45,593 nucleotides of DNA. It comes from an uncultured Thalassovita sp. (GTDB lineage: Bacteria > Bacteroidota > Bacteroidia > Cytophagales > Flammeovirgaceae). This document shows, piece by piece, positions 7,748-15,774 of the stretch. The notes under the pieces were generated by a model that saw only the letters and a program-made list of their open reading frames with translations, did not search any database and had not been told where the DNA came from. The stretch spans positions 1 to 45,593 of the forward strand of contig CAKZMZ010000088.1 in the NCBI GenBank assembly GCA_937129345.1, read 5' to 3'. Each line of letters begins with the position of its first letter. Positions within the stretch are counted from its first letter, which is position 1. The translations under genes were made by a program, and so were the position numbers.

Positions 7748-9649
7748 ATGAAGGGTAACATCACTGTAAGCATCCAGAAAAAAGTCCTGATATATTTTTT
7801 GATAATGTTCGGCATTGTATCGGCTGGAGTGGCTATTTACATGATCAATGCCCAAAAGGTAACCCAAAAACTATCTCTCTCTGTTCTTTCTAAAGATGTT
7901 GTTTCCTTATTAGATAACCTTAGCTTTTACACTACTGACATACAACAGGGTAAAATGGAAAACCTTGTGGCATTTAAGAGTGATATCGAGAAGGTAGAAC
8001 AGTTCATGTCTATTTTAAAGCAGGGTGGAGAGTTTTCTTCAGAGGGCCATCTTTACAGGCTTGAGTCTGTACAGAGTGCCCATCAAAAGGAATTTAAAAA
8101 AATACTTGCCGAATGGGAGGAGTTCAAAAACTTGGGCATGTCTATTTCTCCAAGAATGGCCAATACTGCTGGAGCAGAAAAGGTACTCATCATTAAAGAA
8201 AAGAATGAATTTATAAGAACAGGCTTTGAGCTGCTGTTGGCATCTATGCTAGACAGTGTGAGTAAGTCAGAAAAAATTTACAGCTATTTGCTGCTGATCA
8301 CTGTTTTTAGCGTAGTGGTAGGGCTTTTACTAGGTTATAATTTTGTGTTGAACACAGCCATTAAACCATTGGGCAAAATAACCTCAGTGAGCAAATCGCT
8401 GGCCTTGGGAGAAAGCATAGAAGAATTGCCCGAGCGTTCCAAAGACGAAATCGGCAATTTGTTCAGAAGCATCAACCTCTTAAATAAAAACCTTACCATT
8501 ATTTCTGATTTTGCCAATGCTATAGGCAATGGCAATTTTGAGGTAAATTTTGAGCCTAGAGGCGATAAAGATATGCTTGGGCATGCGCTGCTAAATATGC
8601 GCAATAACCTCAGAAAAGTAGCCTTAGAGGACAGTAAAAGAAACTGGACCAATGAGAACTTGGCTTATTTTGGGGAATTACTAAGGGTACAACACGAAAA
8701 TTTGGATGAGCTTTCTTACAGGGTGATCAACAAATTGGTAGACTGTATGGAGGCCAACCAAGGAGGCTTTTTCTTGCTTTCAGAAGATGGGCATCAGCTT
8801 GAGCTTAAGAGTGCCTTTGCTTACGAGAAGCGAAAATATCTACAAAAAGTAGTCAATAGCGACGAAGGCCTTGTAGGGCAGTGTTTGCAAGAAGCCAAGC
8901 CCATTTATTTAAAAGAAATTCCGGAAGATTACATGGAGATCACCTCTGGACTAGGAGGCAGCCGGCCATCTTCTGTGCTTTTACTGCCACTGTTGTATAA
9001 TGATGTAGGGTATGGGGTAATAGAATTGTCTTCTTTTACCGAGATTGATGAACATAAAATTAAGTTTGCCGAAGTTGTAGCCGAAGATATTGCCTCGTCG
9101 CTTTCGATTTTAAAGGCAAATGAAAAAACTAAAACATTGCTCAGAGAATCTCAAGAGAAAAATGAGCACAGAAAAGTACAAGAGAAGCAAATGCGCGAGC
9201 AATTGACAGAACTTGAGAGCAGTAGAGAGCAATGGCATAAAAAAGAGCAAGAGCTCAATTTAAAATATAATCGCTTTAAGTATTTGGCAGATGATGCACC
9301 TGTTGGACTGCTTGTACTTAAAATGGACAAAAAAGTAGCTTACCACAATGCTTATATAGAAAAGTTTTACAAAAGCAAGGGTATCTATATCGGCAATGAC
9401 ATTTCCATCACCCAACTCGTGCCTAGTAATGAGCTAAAAGACTGGCACGCTTCCTTTGAAAATGCCCGCAGTGGCGAGGTGGTTACTAAGATCGTTAACT
9501 GGAAACATATCAAAAACCACGATATTTACCTCCAAGTGATGATCACTATAAATAAAAATTTAAATAGTGAGCTCGAAGGAAATGGCGCTTTTAACGGCTG
9601 GATCGTAAGAATCAACGATATTACACATCTACAACCTGTAAGATGGTAA
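7748..9649 (+). CDS. Membrane sensor: HAMP, GAF and PAS domains, no output domain
   Basis: 633 residues. TM1 is about residues 13-33 and TM2 about 178-200, enclosing a periplasmic or extracytoplasmic helical sensor of about 140 residues. A HAMP domain follows (201-255, with IKPLGKIT and EELPERSKDEIGNLFRS), then a GAF domain (about 320-455, containing GGFFLLSEDG, EGLVGQCLQ, and SVLLLPL), a long coiled coil (455-505, rich in E, K and Q), and a PAS-like domain (about 508-628). There is no histidine kinase, GGDEF, EAL, phosphatase or methyl-accepting segment after the PAS domain. The gene stands alone with no response regulator nearby. It probably senses a signal and passes it by direct contact with another protein, but the partner is not evident. 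Confidence 0.8.
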   Translation: MKGNITVSIQKKVLIYFLIMFGIVSAGVAIYMINAQKVTQKLSLSVLSKDVVSLLDNLSFYTTDIQQGKMENLVAFKSDIEKVEQFMSILKQGGEFSSEGHLYRLESVQSAHQKEFKKILAEWEEFKNLGMSISPRMANTAGAEKVLIIKEKNEFIRTGFELLLASMLDSVSKSEKIYSYLLLITVFSVVVGLLLGYNFVLNTAIKPLGKITSVSKSLALGESIEELPERSKDEIGNLFRSINLLNKNLTIISDFANAIGNGNFEVNFEPRGDKDMLGHALLNMRNNLRKVALEDSKRNWTNENLAYFGELLRVQHENLDELSYRVINKLVDCMEANQGGFFLLSEDGHQLELKSAFAYEKRKYLQKVVNSDEGLVGQCLQEAKPIYLKEIPEDYMEITSGLGGSRPSSVLLLPLLYNDVGYGVIELSSFTEIDEHKIKFAEVVAEDIASSLSILKANEKTKTLLRESQEKNEHRKVQEKQMREQLTELESSREQWHKKEQELNLKYNRFKYLADDAPVGLLVLKMDKKVAYHNAYIEKFYKSKGIYIGNDISITQLVPSNELKDWHASFENARSGEVVTKIVNWKHIKNHDIYLQVMITINKNLNSELEGNGAFNGWIVRINDITHLQPVRW

Positions 9650-9666
9650 ATAAACGAAAGAAGGTA

Positions 9667-9698
9667 TTTGTGAATTAATGCACAGGCATATAAATTTG
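9667..9698 (+). promoter_or_regulatory. Promoter of the HU-TPR-small basic protein operon
   Basis: TTTG (9667-9670), 20 nt, then TAAATTTG (9691-9698): an exact match to the Bacteroidetes consensus TTTG-N19-21-TAnnTTTG. Transcription would begin near 9704, leaving about 55 nt before the HU start. It lies just after the stop of the sensor gene, so the HU operon is separately transcribed. Confidence 0.65.
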
Positions 9699-9758
9699 CA
9701 GACTATCTAAAGTTATTGATTATAAGTTTCTTACAATTAGAATTTAAAATAAAACACA

Positions 9759-10061
9759 GTGACAAAAGCGGAAGTGATAGCTGAAATTGCTAACCAAACT
9801 GGCATGGATAAAGGTGATGTAACTGCAACGGTTGAGGCGTTTTTTAAGGTCGTGAAAAACAAAATGGCAGACGGAGAAAATATTTATGTACGTGGTTTTG
9901 GGAGTTTCGTAAACAAAAAGAGAGCGGCCAAGATAGGTAGAAATATCTCAAAAAACACCGCTTTAGAGATCAAAGAGCACTATGTGCCGAGTTTTAAACC
10001 TTCAAAGTCTTTTGTAGAAAAGATCAAGAAAAGTGAAAAAGTGAAGTTGGCTAACCAATAA
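9759..10061 (+). CDS. HU/IHF-family DNA-binding protein
   Basis: A 100-residue nucleoid protein beginning at a GTG (MTKAEVIAEIANQTG). The family signatures are clear: the helical dimerisation part in residues 1-45, then VRGFGSFVNKKRAAKIGRNI (the beta arm, with GFGSF), and a proline-containing DNA-intercalating tip, before a short lysine-rich tail. HU-type proteins dimerise, bend and compact DNA. Five bases separate its stop from the TPR gene. The conserved Bacteroidetes order HU, TPR protein, rng is seen here. Whether it acts as an HU homodimer or IHF-like subunit cannot be told. Confidence 0.95.
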   Translation: MTKAEVIAEIANQTGMDKGDVTATVEAFFKVVKNKMADGENIYVRGFGSFVNKKRAAKIGRNISKNTALEIKEHYVPSFKPSKSFVEKIKKSEKVKLANQ

Positions 10062-10066
10062 ATTAC

Positions 10067-10903
10067 ATGCGAAAACCTCAAATATTAATTACTGTAGCAG
10101 CGCTTGCCCTTTGCGCAATGTTGGCATTTGCTCCGAAATACGTGGTGGATAACAACAAAGGAGAAACAGCCCTTAGTACCTCTGGGCAGTCTGAAGAGCA
10201 ATCTGCCGTAACAAATCCTACCGTTGAGTCAGGACATGTGGAAATCTCTGAGGAGATGGAAGCGCAACTTGTTGATTTGAGAAATACTTTCTCAGAAACC
10301 GAAAACCAGCAAGAGGCTTCTGGCCTGCTCGATAAACTTGTAGAAACTTATAAAAGTATTAATGCTTATGACAGTGCTGCATACTACGCTACTGTTTTTG
10401 CAGATAAATTTCCATCAGCTGTAAACTTTTTAAGGGCCGGCGACCTTTATTATGAAGCATATACCTTTGCGGTTAATAAAGATAGGGTCGATTTGTTCTC
10501 CTCTAAGTTGAGGGAACAGTACCGAAAAGTAGAAGAATTTGGTAATATGCCCTCAGATGCACGTGTTAAGTTGGGTATGACCTACGTTTCTGGTGAAAAC
10601 CCAATGCGAGGTATTACCATGATACGAGAAGTTTTAAGGGAAGACCCAAACAACACCACAGCAATTTTTAATCTTGGGCTGCTTTCGATGCAGTCTGGTC
10701 AATTTGATAAAGCTGTGGAACGCTTTGAGAAATTAAAAGAATTGCAAACAGATAATTTACAGGCAAAATTTTATCTAGGTATCTCTTACTTAGAAAACGG
10801 ACAAGAAGAAAAAGCCAAAGCTGAGTTATCTGAATTAAAAGAATTAGAAACAGATCCACAGATACTAGAAACTGTAAACAGTTATCTGTCTAGGATCCAA
10901 TAA
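10067..10903 (+). CDS. Membrane-anchored or exported TPR protein
   Basis: 278 residues. An N-terminal hydrophobic segment (about 5-23) acts as an uncleaved anchor or signal, followed by a low-complexity linker to about residue 60. The rest is helical and contains at least two tetratricopeptide repeats near 190-265 (ATAIFNLGLLSMQSGQFDKA and the next copy LQAKFYLGISYLENGQEEKA, both with TPR spacing of G/Y/A positions). TPR domains bind proteins. The gene lies 5 nt after HU and just before the AURKAIP1/COX24-like gene, an order common in Bacteroidota, but no specific function has been shown. Cellular location is periplasmic by inference. Confidence 0.8.
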   Translation: MRKPQILITVAALALCAMLAFAPKYVVDNNKGETALSTSGQSEEQSAVTNPTVESGHVEISEEMEAQLVDLRNTFSETENQQEASGLLDKLVETYKSINAYDSAAYYATVFADKFPSAVNFLRAGDLYYEAYTFAVNKDRVDLFSSKLREQYRKVEEFGNMPSDARVKLGMTYVSGENPMRGITMIREVLREDPNNTTAIFNLGLLSMQSGQFDKAVERFEKLKELQTDNLQAKFYLGISYLENGQEEKAKAELSELKELETDPQILETVNSYLSRIQ

Positions 10904-10941
10904 CATTAAATAAATTATTTTATAACTAAAATTGAAAAATT

Positions 10942-11031
10942 ATGCCGTGCGGAAAAAAAAGAAAGAGACATAAGATTGCGACTCATAAGAGAAAAAAGAG
11001 ACTGAGAAAGAATAGACATAAGAAGAAATAG
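10942..11031 (+). CDS. AURKAIP1/COX24-domain small basic protein (probably ribosomal)
   Basis: A 29-residue frame (ATG 10942, TAG 11029-11031) coding MPCGKKRKRHKIATHKRKKR and a further RKN/K-rich end. More than half the residues are lysine, arginine or histidine. The MPCGKKRKRHK start with HKRKKRLRKNRH matches the short AURKAIP1/COX24 family of Bacteroidota, a relative of the mitochondrial small-subunit protein mS38. Relatives of this kind lie near the decoding region of the small subunit; that the bacterial copy does so here is inference. It sits between the TPR gene and rng. Confidence 0.85.
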   Translation: MPCGKKRKRHKIATHKRKKRLRKNRHKKK

Positions 11032-11051
11032 TCTTGATTAATATATTAGTA

Positions 11052-11078
11052 AAGAGCGCGATATTAATTCGCGCTTTT
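11052..11078 (+). terminator. GC-rich stem-loop between the small basic protein gene and rng
   Basis: Arms 11052-11061 and 11069-11078 pair over 10 bp (one G-U), containing GCGCG against CGCGC, with a 7-nt loop (11062-11068). The right arm ends in UUUU. It may terminate most of the HU operon. Because the next gene encodes an RNase E/G protein, it could also be part of an untranslated leader cut by the enzyme itself, as for E. coli rne. The sequence cannot distinguish the two. Confidence 0.6.
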
Positions 11079-11118
11079 AAATATTTTACATTTTTTTTAG
11101 TCACTAAATTTTAAAGAA

Positions 11119-12669
11119 TTGAGTAATGAATTAGTAATCAATTCTACTCAAAATGGTGGCCGTATTGCACTTTTAAGAGATAAAAGCCTAGTAGAACTTC
11201 ATTATGATAATGATGAGAACAAATTTTCTGTAGGAGATATTTATTTAGGTACAGTAAGGAAAATAGTTCCGGGCTTAAATGCAGCATTTATAGATATAGG
11301 ATATGAAAAAGATGCCTTTTTACACTATTTGGATTTAGGACCCAACATTAGGTCATTGTTAAGATTTTCCAAATTAGTGCAGGCAAAGAAAAATATAAGT
11401 TACAGGCTGAACGACTTTAGAATGGAACCCCAAATAGACAAACTGGGGAAAATCAATGAAGTCTTTAAGCAAAATCAGAAAATATTGGTTCAGGTTGTAA
11501 AAGAACCGATTTCTACAAAAGGTCCGAGACTATCGTGCGAATTATCTTTAGCAGGTAGGTACTTAGTACTAGTTCCTTTTTCATCTTCTATAAATGTTTC
11601 AAAAAAGATTACCGATCAGCAAGAAAGAAAGCGATTGTTAAGGCTTATTTCTTCGATCAAACCTGAGAATTTTGGGGTTATTATAAGAACGGTAGCAGAA
11701 AACAAAGATGTAGCCGAGCTAGATAGAGACTTGAAAGATCTAGTCTCTAAATGGACTGTAGGCATGAAAACTTTGATTACTGCAAAGCCAAGGCAAAAAG
11801 TTATTGGTGAAATGAGTCGAGCAGCTTCTATGCTTAGAGACATGCTCAACGAAAGCTTTGATACCATTACCGTTGATGATAACGCCACTTACGAAGACAT
11901 AAAATCTTATATAAAGACTATTGCTCCTGACAAGGAAAAAATAGTAAAGCAATATAACGGCAAAACCAAAATATTTGAGAGTTTTGGAATTGAGAAACAG
12001 CTAAAAGCGCTGTTTGGACAAACAGTTAGTTTACCAAGTGGCGGATACTTGGTTATAGAGCATACGGAGGCCTTACATGTTATAGACGTTAACAGTGGCA
12101 ATAAATCGAACTCAGAAAACGATCAGGAAACTACAGCCTTTAATGTGAACCTTGAAGCTGCTAAAGAAGTATCTAGGCAGCTAAGATTAAGGGATATGGG
12201 CGGTATCATCGTGGTAGATTTCATAGATATGAAAAAAGCCGAGCACCGCCGCAAAGTTTATGAGCACATTAAGGCCGAAATGAAAAGCGACCGTTCTAAA
12301 TATACGGTATTGCCGCTCACTAAATTTGGCTTACTACAAATCACTAGGCAAAGGGTAAGGCCTGAGTTAAACATCGTAACTAAAGAAACTTGCCCTACCT
12401 GTTTAGGCAGTGGTAACATCTCTGCATCTATTACAGTTGCTGATCAGTTAGAGAAGGAGCTAGATTACATATTTGAAAAGCAGAATGAGAAAAACATAAC
12501 TATTCTTTTGCACCCTTACCTGTTCGCTTTCTTTACCCACGGGTTTTTATCCCAAAGGTTTAGGTGGTTCTTAAAATACAACAGATGGGTTAAAATGGTA
12601 AAAGATTCCTCTCTAGGCTTAAATGAATATTACTTTCTGAATAAGCGAAAAGAGAAAATTGAGATATAG
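11119..12669 (+). CDS. rng: Ribonuclease G (RNase E/G family)
   Basis: 516 residues, starting at a TTG codon that gives SNELVINSTQNGGRIALL, the usual start of the family. An S1 domain occupies about residues 35-130 (GDIYLGTVRKIVPGLNAAFI). The catalytic aspartates of the DNase I-like domain are D323 in IDVNSG and D367 in VVDFIDM, matching D303 and D346 of E. coli RNase E. The zinc-link cysteines are C425 and C428 (CPTC). The protein has no long disordered scaffold, so it resembles RNase G rather than full RNase E. It processes rRNA and mRNA 5' ends. The conserved neighbours HU, TPR and the small basic protein precede it, and a terminator follows. Confidence 0.95.
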   Translation: MSNELVINSTQNGGRIALLRDKSLVELHYDNDENKFSVGDIYLGTVRKIVPGLNAAFIDIGYEKDAFLHYLDLGPNIRSLLRFSKLVQAKKNISYRLNDFRMEPQIDKLGKINEVFKQNQKILVQVVKEPISTKGPRLSCELSLAGRYLVLVPFSSSINVSKKITDQQERKRLLRLISSIKPENFGVIIRTVAENKDVAELDRDLKDLVSKWTVGMKTLITAKPRQKVIGEMSRAASMLRDMLNESFDTITVDDNATYEDIKSYIKTIAPDKEKIVKQYNGKTKIFESFGIEKQLKALFGQTVSLPSGGYLVIEHTEALHVIDVNSGNKSNSENDQETTAFNVNLEAAKEVSRQLRLRDMGGIIVVDFIDMKKAEHRRKVYEHIKAEMKSDRSKYTVLPLTKFGLLQITRQRVRPELNIVTKETCPTCLGSGNISASITVADQLEKELDYIFEKQNEKNITILLHPYLFAFFTHGFLSQRFRWFLKYNRWVKMVKDSSLGLNEYYFLNKRKEKIEI

Positions 12670-12700
12670 AAAAAGCCTGGCTAACTGAGCCAGGCTTTTT
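12670..12700. terminator. Strong bidirectional terminator
   Basis: GCCTGGCT (12675-12682) pairs with AGCCAGGC (12688-12695) across a 5-nt loop, flanked by A and T runs on both sides. It sits just after the rng stop and downstream of the end of the convergent minus-strand gene at 12729, and should stop both transcripts. Confidence 0.9.
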
Positions 12701-12728
12701 AATTTCATTATTTATATTTTGAGATTTC

Positions 12729-12986
12729 TCAGTCAGAAAAATCAGTTTTAAATACATCGTTATTCTGAGCACTTTGGCCTGTCTCAGCCTCTTTGTTTTC
12801 CTGTATACTTGCCTGCTCAATTTTAGTAGACTTGTTTTCAGGAAGTTTTACATCAACTTTAGGTGGGGTGGTATCAAATTCAATTTTTGACTGCTGTACG
12901 GGGTAATTGTTGTTCGTTAGAGCACACTGCATAGATACAAAAACAAACATGCCACCTATAACTAAAAGTGCGATTAACTTTTTCAT
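12729..12986 (-). CDS. Small exported protein, possible lipoprotein
   Basis: 85 residues. Residues 1-20 are a signal sequence (MKKLIALLVIGGMFVFVSMQ) followed by a Cys. The site before that Cys (S-M-Q-C) is not a standard lipobox, as position -1 is Q rather than G/A/S, so lipidation is uncertain. The mature part is polar and rich in T, K, E, Q and N, and probably disordered. No family is recognised. It is monocistronic; TATATTTG on the minus strand (13018-13025) could be its -7 element although no -33 match was found. Its messages end at the terminator at 12670-12700. Confidence 0.6.
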   Translation of the reverse strand: MKKLIALLVIGGMFVFVSMQCALTNNNYPVQQSKIEFDTTPPKVDVKLPENKSTKIEQASIQENKEAETGQSAQNNDVFKTDFSD

Positions 12987-13056
12987 AGTAAATGTAGCGT
13001 ATGGTGTAGTTTATTAACAAATATAAATACTGATATTATTTATCCTAGAATTAATA

Positions 13057-14358
13057 TTATTTTTTTCTGAAAACAGCCTTGATCGGTACCCCTTCAAAAT
13101 CAAAATTTTTTCTTATTTGGTTCTCTAAAAACCGTTCGTAAGGTATTTTTATATGTTTGGGGTAATTGCAGAAAAAAGCAAAGGTAGGGGTGTAAGTAGG
13201 CAATTGCGTAATGTATTTAATCTTAATGAATTTGCCTCTTACAGCAGGTGGCGGATATCTTTCAATCTCTTTCAATAGTTTTTCATTAAGTGCAGAGGTA
13301 GGCACTTTCTGTTTTCTGTTCTCAAATATTTTAATAGCTTTTTCAATTACCTTAAATATGCGTTGTTTGTTGATCACGGAGGTAAAAACAACAGGGATGT
13401 AGGTGTTGGGTGCGAGTTTTTCGTAAAGCTCGTCTTGGTATTTTTTGGCGGTGTTGCTGTCCTTTTCGATCAAATCCCATTTGTTTACCATGATCATTAG
13501 GCCTTTTTTATATTTTTGTGCCTGAAAAATGATGTTCAAATCTTGAGATTCTAAGCCCCGTTCAGCGTCGAGTACCACAACGCAAACATCTGAGTTTTCA
13601 ATGGCTTTTATGGCCCTTAATACTGAATAAAACTCTATGTTCTCCTTAATTTTGGATTTTTTTCTAATACCTGCAGTATCAGTTAAGATAAACTCCTTGC
13701 CATAAGCTTTGTAAAGGGCGTCTGTGGTATCTCGTGTTGTGCCTGCCTCATCGGTTACAATATTTCTTTTTTGGTCTAAAAGCGTGTTTATAAAAGACGA
13801 TTTACCAACATTAGGCCTGCCGACTATGGCAATGCGCGGTATATCATTTTTGTCAGGAATGTCTTCTTTAAAGTGCTTAACGGTCTCATCTAGCAACTCT
13901 CCTGTGCCGCTGCCATTCATAGCAGAAACGGCAAAAACCTCTCCCATGCCCAAGGTATAGAACTCACCAGACATGTGTACCCTCTCCGTGGTATCGGCTT
14001 TGTTTGCTACGAGAAAAACGGGCTTTTTGGTACTTCTCAAAACCTGGGCAAAATCTTTATCGAGCCCGTTAACACCGGCAAAAACGTCTACTACAAAAAA
14101 GATTACGGTTGCTTCTTCAAGAGCGATTTCTACTTGTTCCCTAATGGCTCCCTCAAATTTATCTTCACTGCCTGTAACGTATCCCCCGGTATCTACCACG
14201 GTAAACTGATAGCCTGTCCATTCAGCGGTGCCGTAGTGCCGATCTCTTGTTACGCCGCTTTGGTTGTCCACTATGGCATCCCTTCTTTCTACCATTCTGT
14301 TATATAGTGTAGATTTACCCACATTGGGTCTGCCTACAATAGCCACAATATTTGCCAT
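13057..14358 (-). CDS. der: Der (EngA), double GTPase for 50S assembly
   Basis: 433 residues with two tandem GTP-binding domains. The first P-loop is GRPNVGKSTLYNR (from residue 9) and the second GRPNVGKSSFINT (about 180). Each has DTGG or DTAG at G3 and NKADT or NKWDL at G4. The C-terminal KH-like domain (from about 345) carries the usual PPPAVRGKFIKIKYITQ sequence. Der is an essential assembly factor for the large ribosomal subunit. It lies about 70 nt from the small exported gene downstream. The gap upstream (to gatC) holds two inverted repeats. Confidence 0.97.
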   Translation of the reverse strand: MANIVAIVGRPNVGKSTLYNRMVERRDAIVDNQSGVTRDRHYGTAEWTGYQFTVVDTGGYVTGSEDKFEGAIREQVEIALEEATVIFFVVDVFAGVNGLDKDFAQVLRSTKKPVFLVANKADTTERVHMSGEFYTLGMGEVFAVSAMNGSGTGELLDETVKHFKEDIPDKNDIPRIAIVGRPNVGKSSFINTLLDQKRNIVTDEAGTTRDTTDALYKAYGKEFILTDTAGIRKKSKIKENIEFYSVLRAIKAIENSDVCVVVLDAERGLESQDLNIIFQAQKYKKGLMIMVNKWDLIEKDSNTAKKYQDELYEKLAPNTYIPVVFTSVINKQRIFKVIEKAIKIFENRKQKVPTSALNEKLLKEIERYPPPAVRGKFIKIKYITQLPTYTPTFAFFCNYPKHIKIPYERFLENQIRKNFDFEGVPIKAVFRKK

Positions 14359-14439
14359 AAAATATTATCGATTAATTATATCTAGTTAAAGTTGTATTTT
14401 AAAGTAGGTTGGAGAACAGAATTAATTGTAATTTTAGTT

Positions 14440-14496
14440 TCCCTAAGGTTTGGTCTAACAAGTTGGTAATGAAAGCTTTGCTTTAAACCTTAGGGA
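14440..14496. repeat. 12-bp perfect inverted repeat near der
   Basis: TCCCTAAGGTTT (14440-14451) and its exact reverse complement AAACCTTAGGGA (14485-14496) are separated by 33 nt. The structure lies in the otherwise gene-poor 320-nt gap between der and gatC (14359-14678), next to a GC-rich patch. There is no T-run right after either arm, so it is not a normal terminator. Confidence 0.6.
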
Positions 14497-14499
14497 GAA

Positions 14500-14535
14500 C
14501 TGCCCTGACAAGGGCCACCCTGGCAGGGGTTTCTG
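14500..14535. repeat. GC-rich patch of two related palindromic units
   Basis: CCCTGACAAGGG (14503-14514) and CCCTGGCAGGGG (14518-14529) are similar short palindromes in a block much richer in G and C than its surroundings. Together with the inverted repeat at 14440-14496 it resembles a REP-like or small mobile remnant. An 82-codon frame crosses the block on the minus strand, but it overlaps the end of gatC and looks accidental. Confidence 0.4.
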
Positions 14536-14678
14536 CATAAAATTTTCTCTGAACTCCCATCCCGAATTGATTAAAAGCTGGTATTTTACTAGTGTTTGCT
14601 GTAAAGCTTAAAAAATTAATTTCCTCATAGCATATGAGCTTGTAAGAAAAAAACACCCAAAAATCAGATGTAGTGGTT

Positions 14679-14966
14679 TTAGTCCAATACACGGGGAACT
14701 TTAAAATATTCTCCATTTTGCTGAGGAGCATTTTTTAAGCCTTCTTCTCGATCTAGGTTTTTAGGGTTTTCATCGTTTCTAAAAACATTGGTTTCATCGG
14801 TCATATGGGTAAGCGGCTCAACCTCCGATGTGTCCACCTCACTTAGTTTGTCTACCCAACCAATAATGTCATTGAGGCTCTTAAGCATTTTACTTTCATC
14901 ATTTTTATTGAAGTACAGCCTAGATAAATGAGCGATTTTTTCTAAGGTGTTTTTGTCTACCTTCAT
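14679..14966 (-). CDS. gatC: GatC subunit of Asp/Glu-tRNA amidotransferase
   Basis: 95 residues matching the family: the start MKVDKNTLEKIAHLSRLYFN, the middle DIIGWVDKLSEVDTSEVEPL, and the end EEGLKNAPQQNGEYFKVPRV with the conserved tail that wraps GatA. GatC is needed with GatA and GatB to make Gln-tRNA(Gln) and/or Asn-tRNA(Asn). The start overlaps the stop of plsC by 4 nt, so translation is coupled to it. gatA and gatB are not adjacent, as usual in this phylum. Confidence 0.95.
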   Translation of the reverse strand: MKVDKNTLEKIAHLSRLYFNKNDESKMLKSLNDIIGWVDKLSEVDTSEVEPLTHMTDETNVFRNDENPKNLDREEGLKNAPQQNGEYFKVPRVLD

Positions 14967-15724
14967 AATTGAGCTGTTTTTTTGCTAAAATTAGCTGGAA
15001 AATGCCTGGCCATTTCTTCCCTGATCGTACTTTTTACCTTTTCTTTTAAAATTGGCAGGTCCTTCATTTCTAGTCCTTTGGTCTCAATTGGCTCGTGATA
15101 CACTATTTTTAATAAATGCCAAGTAAGTTGCAAGGTTTCATCTGGCAAAATTATCCAATTAAAAGGAATAGTGACAGGTACTATGGGGATTTCTTTTTCT
15201 ATAGCGATTCTAAATGCGCCGTCCTTAAATTTTTTTAAGTCAGGCAAATTAACATCATTAATGCCACCTTCTGGAAAAATAAGCAAACTGTGGTTTCTTT
15301 CGATTGCCTTTTTGGCGTCTTCAAAAGAGCGGTAACTGTCTTTAATACTCCTTCTGTTAACGGGTATATGTAGTTTTTTGAACATGTAGCCAAACAAAGG
15401 GATTTTTACCAGTGAACTTTTGCCGACAAAAACTACAAACTTAGGGGAGGAAAAACCGACAATGGGTATGTCGAGGTAAGAGTTGTGGTTGGCACAAAAG
15501 ATATAGTTTCTGCTCTTATCGAACTGAGTTTTTTTTACTACCTTAATGGGCATGAGTATGGAGGTGAATACAAAAGAAGCCCATATTTTATTTAACCAGT
15601 TGGCATATTTGTGCCATAAGCGTCGCTGAACAACTAGGGCAAACAACGGAAAACACATCACATAAAAAATGATAAAAGAGAAAAACCCCCAAATAGCATA
15701 TATGGTTTTCAAGAATTTAACCAT
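14963..15724 (-). CDS. plsC: 1-acyl-sn-glycerol-3-phosphate acyltransferase (PlsC family)
   Basis: 253 residues, with an N-terminal membrane helix (about 7-32). The acyltransferase motif I is H80-N-S-Y-L-D85 (HX4D), and motif III is FPEGG (150-154). The region VGKSSLVKIPLFGYMFKKLH between them is typical of the family. The enzyme makes phosphatidic acid from lysophosphatidate at the inner membrane. It overlaps gatC and follows the FkbM gene after about 50 nt on the same strand, so the four genes from aldh to gatC may form one operon. Confidence 0.9.
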   Translation of the reverse strand: MVKFLKTIYAIWGFFSFIIFYVMCFPLFALVVQRRLWHKYANWLNKIWASFVFTSILMPIKVVKKTQFDKSRNYIFCANHNSYLDIPIVGFSSPKFVVFVGKSSLVKIPLFGYMFKKLHIPVNRRSIKDSYRSFEDAKKAIERNHSLLIFPEGGINDVNLPDLKKFKDGAFRIAIEKEIPIVPVTIPFNWIILPDETLQLTWHLLKIVYHEPIETKGLEMKDLPILKEKVKSTIREEMARHFPANFSKKTAQL

Positions 15725-15774
15725 GATAATTGTTGTTTCCTTTCAGCTTTGCGCGCTCTAAAAATCTCATTTGG

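Noticed and set aside
14483-14731. 82-codon minus-strand frame running into the end of gatC
   Set aside because: It overlaps gatC, has no credible start context or homology pattern, and crosses a GC-rich palindromic patch. Probably an accident of the repeat.
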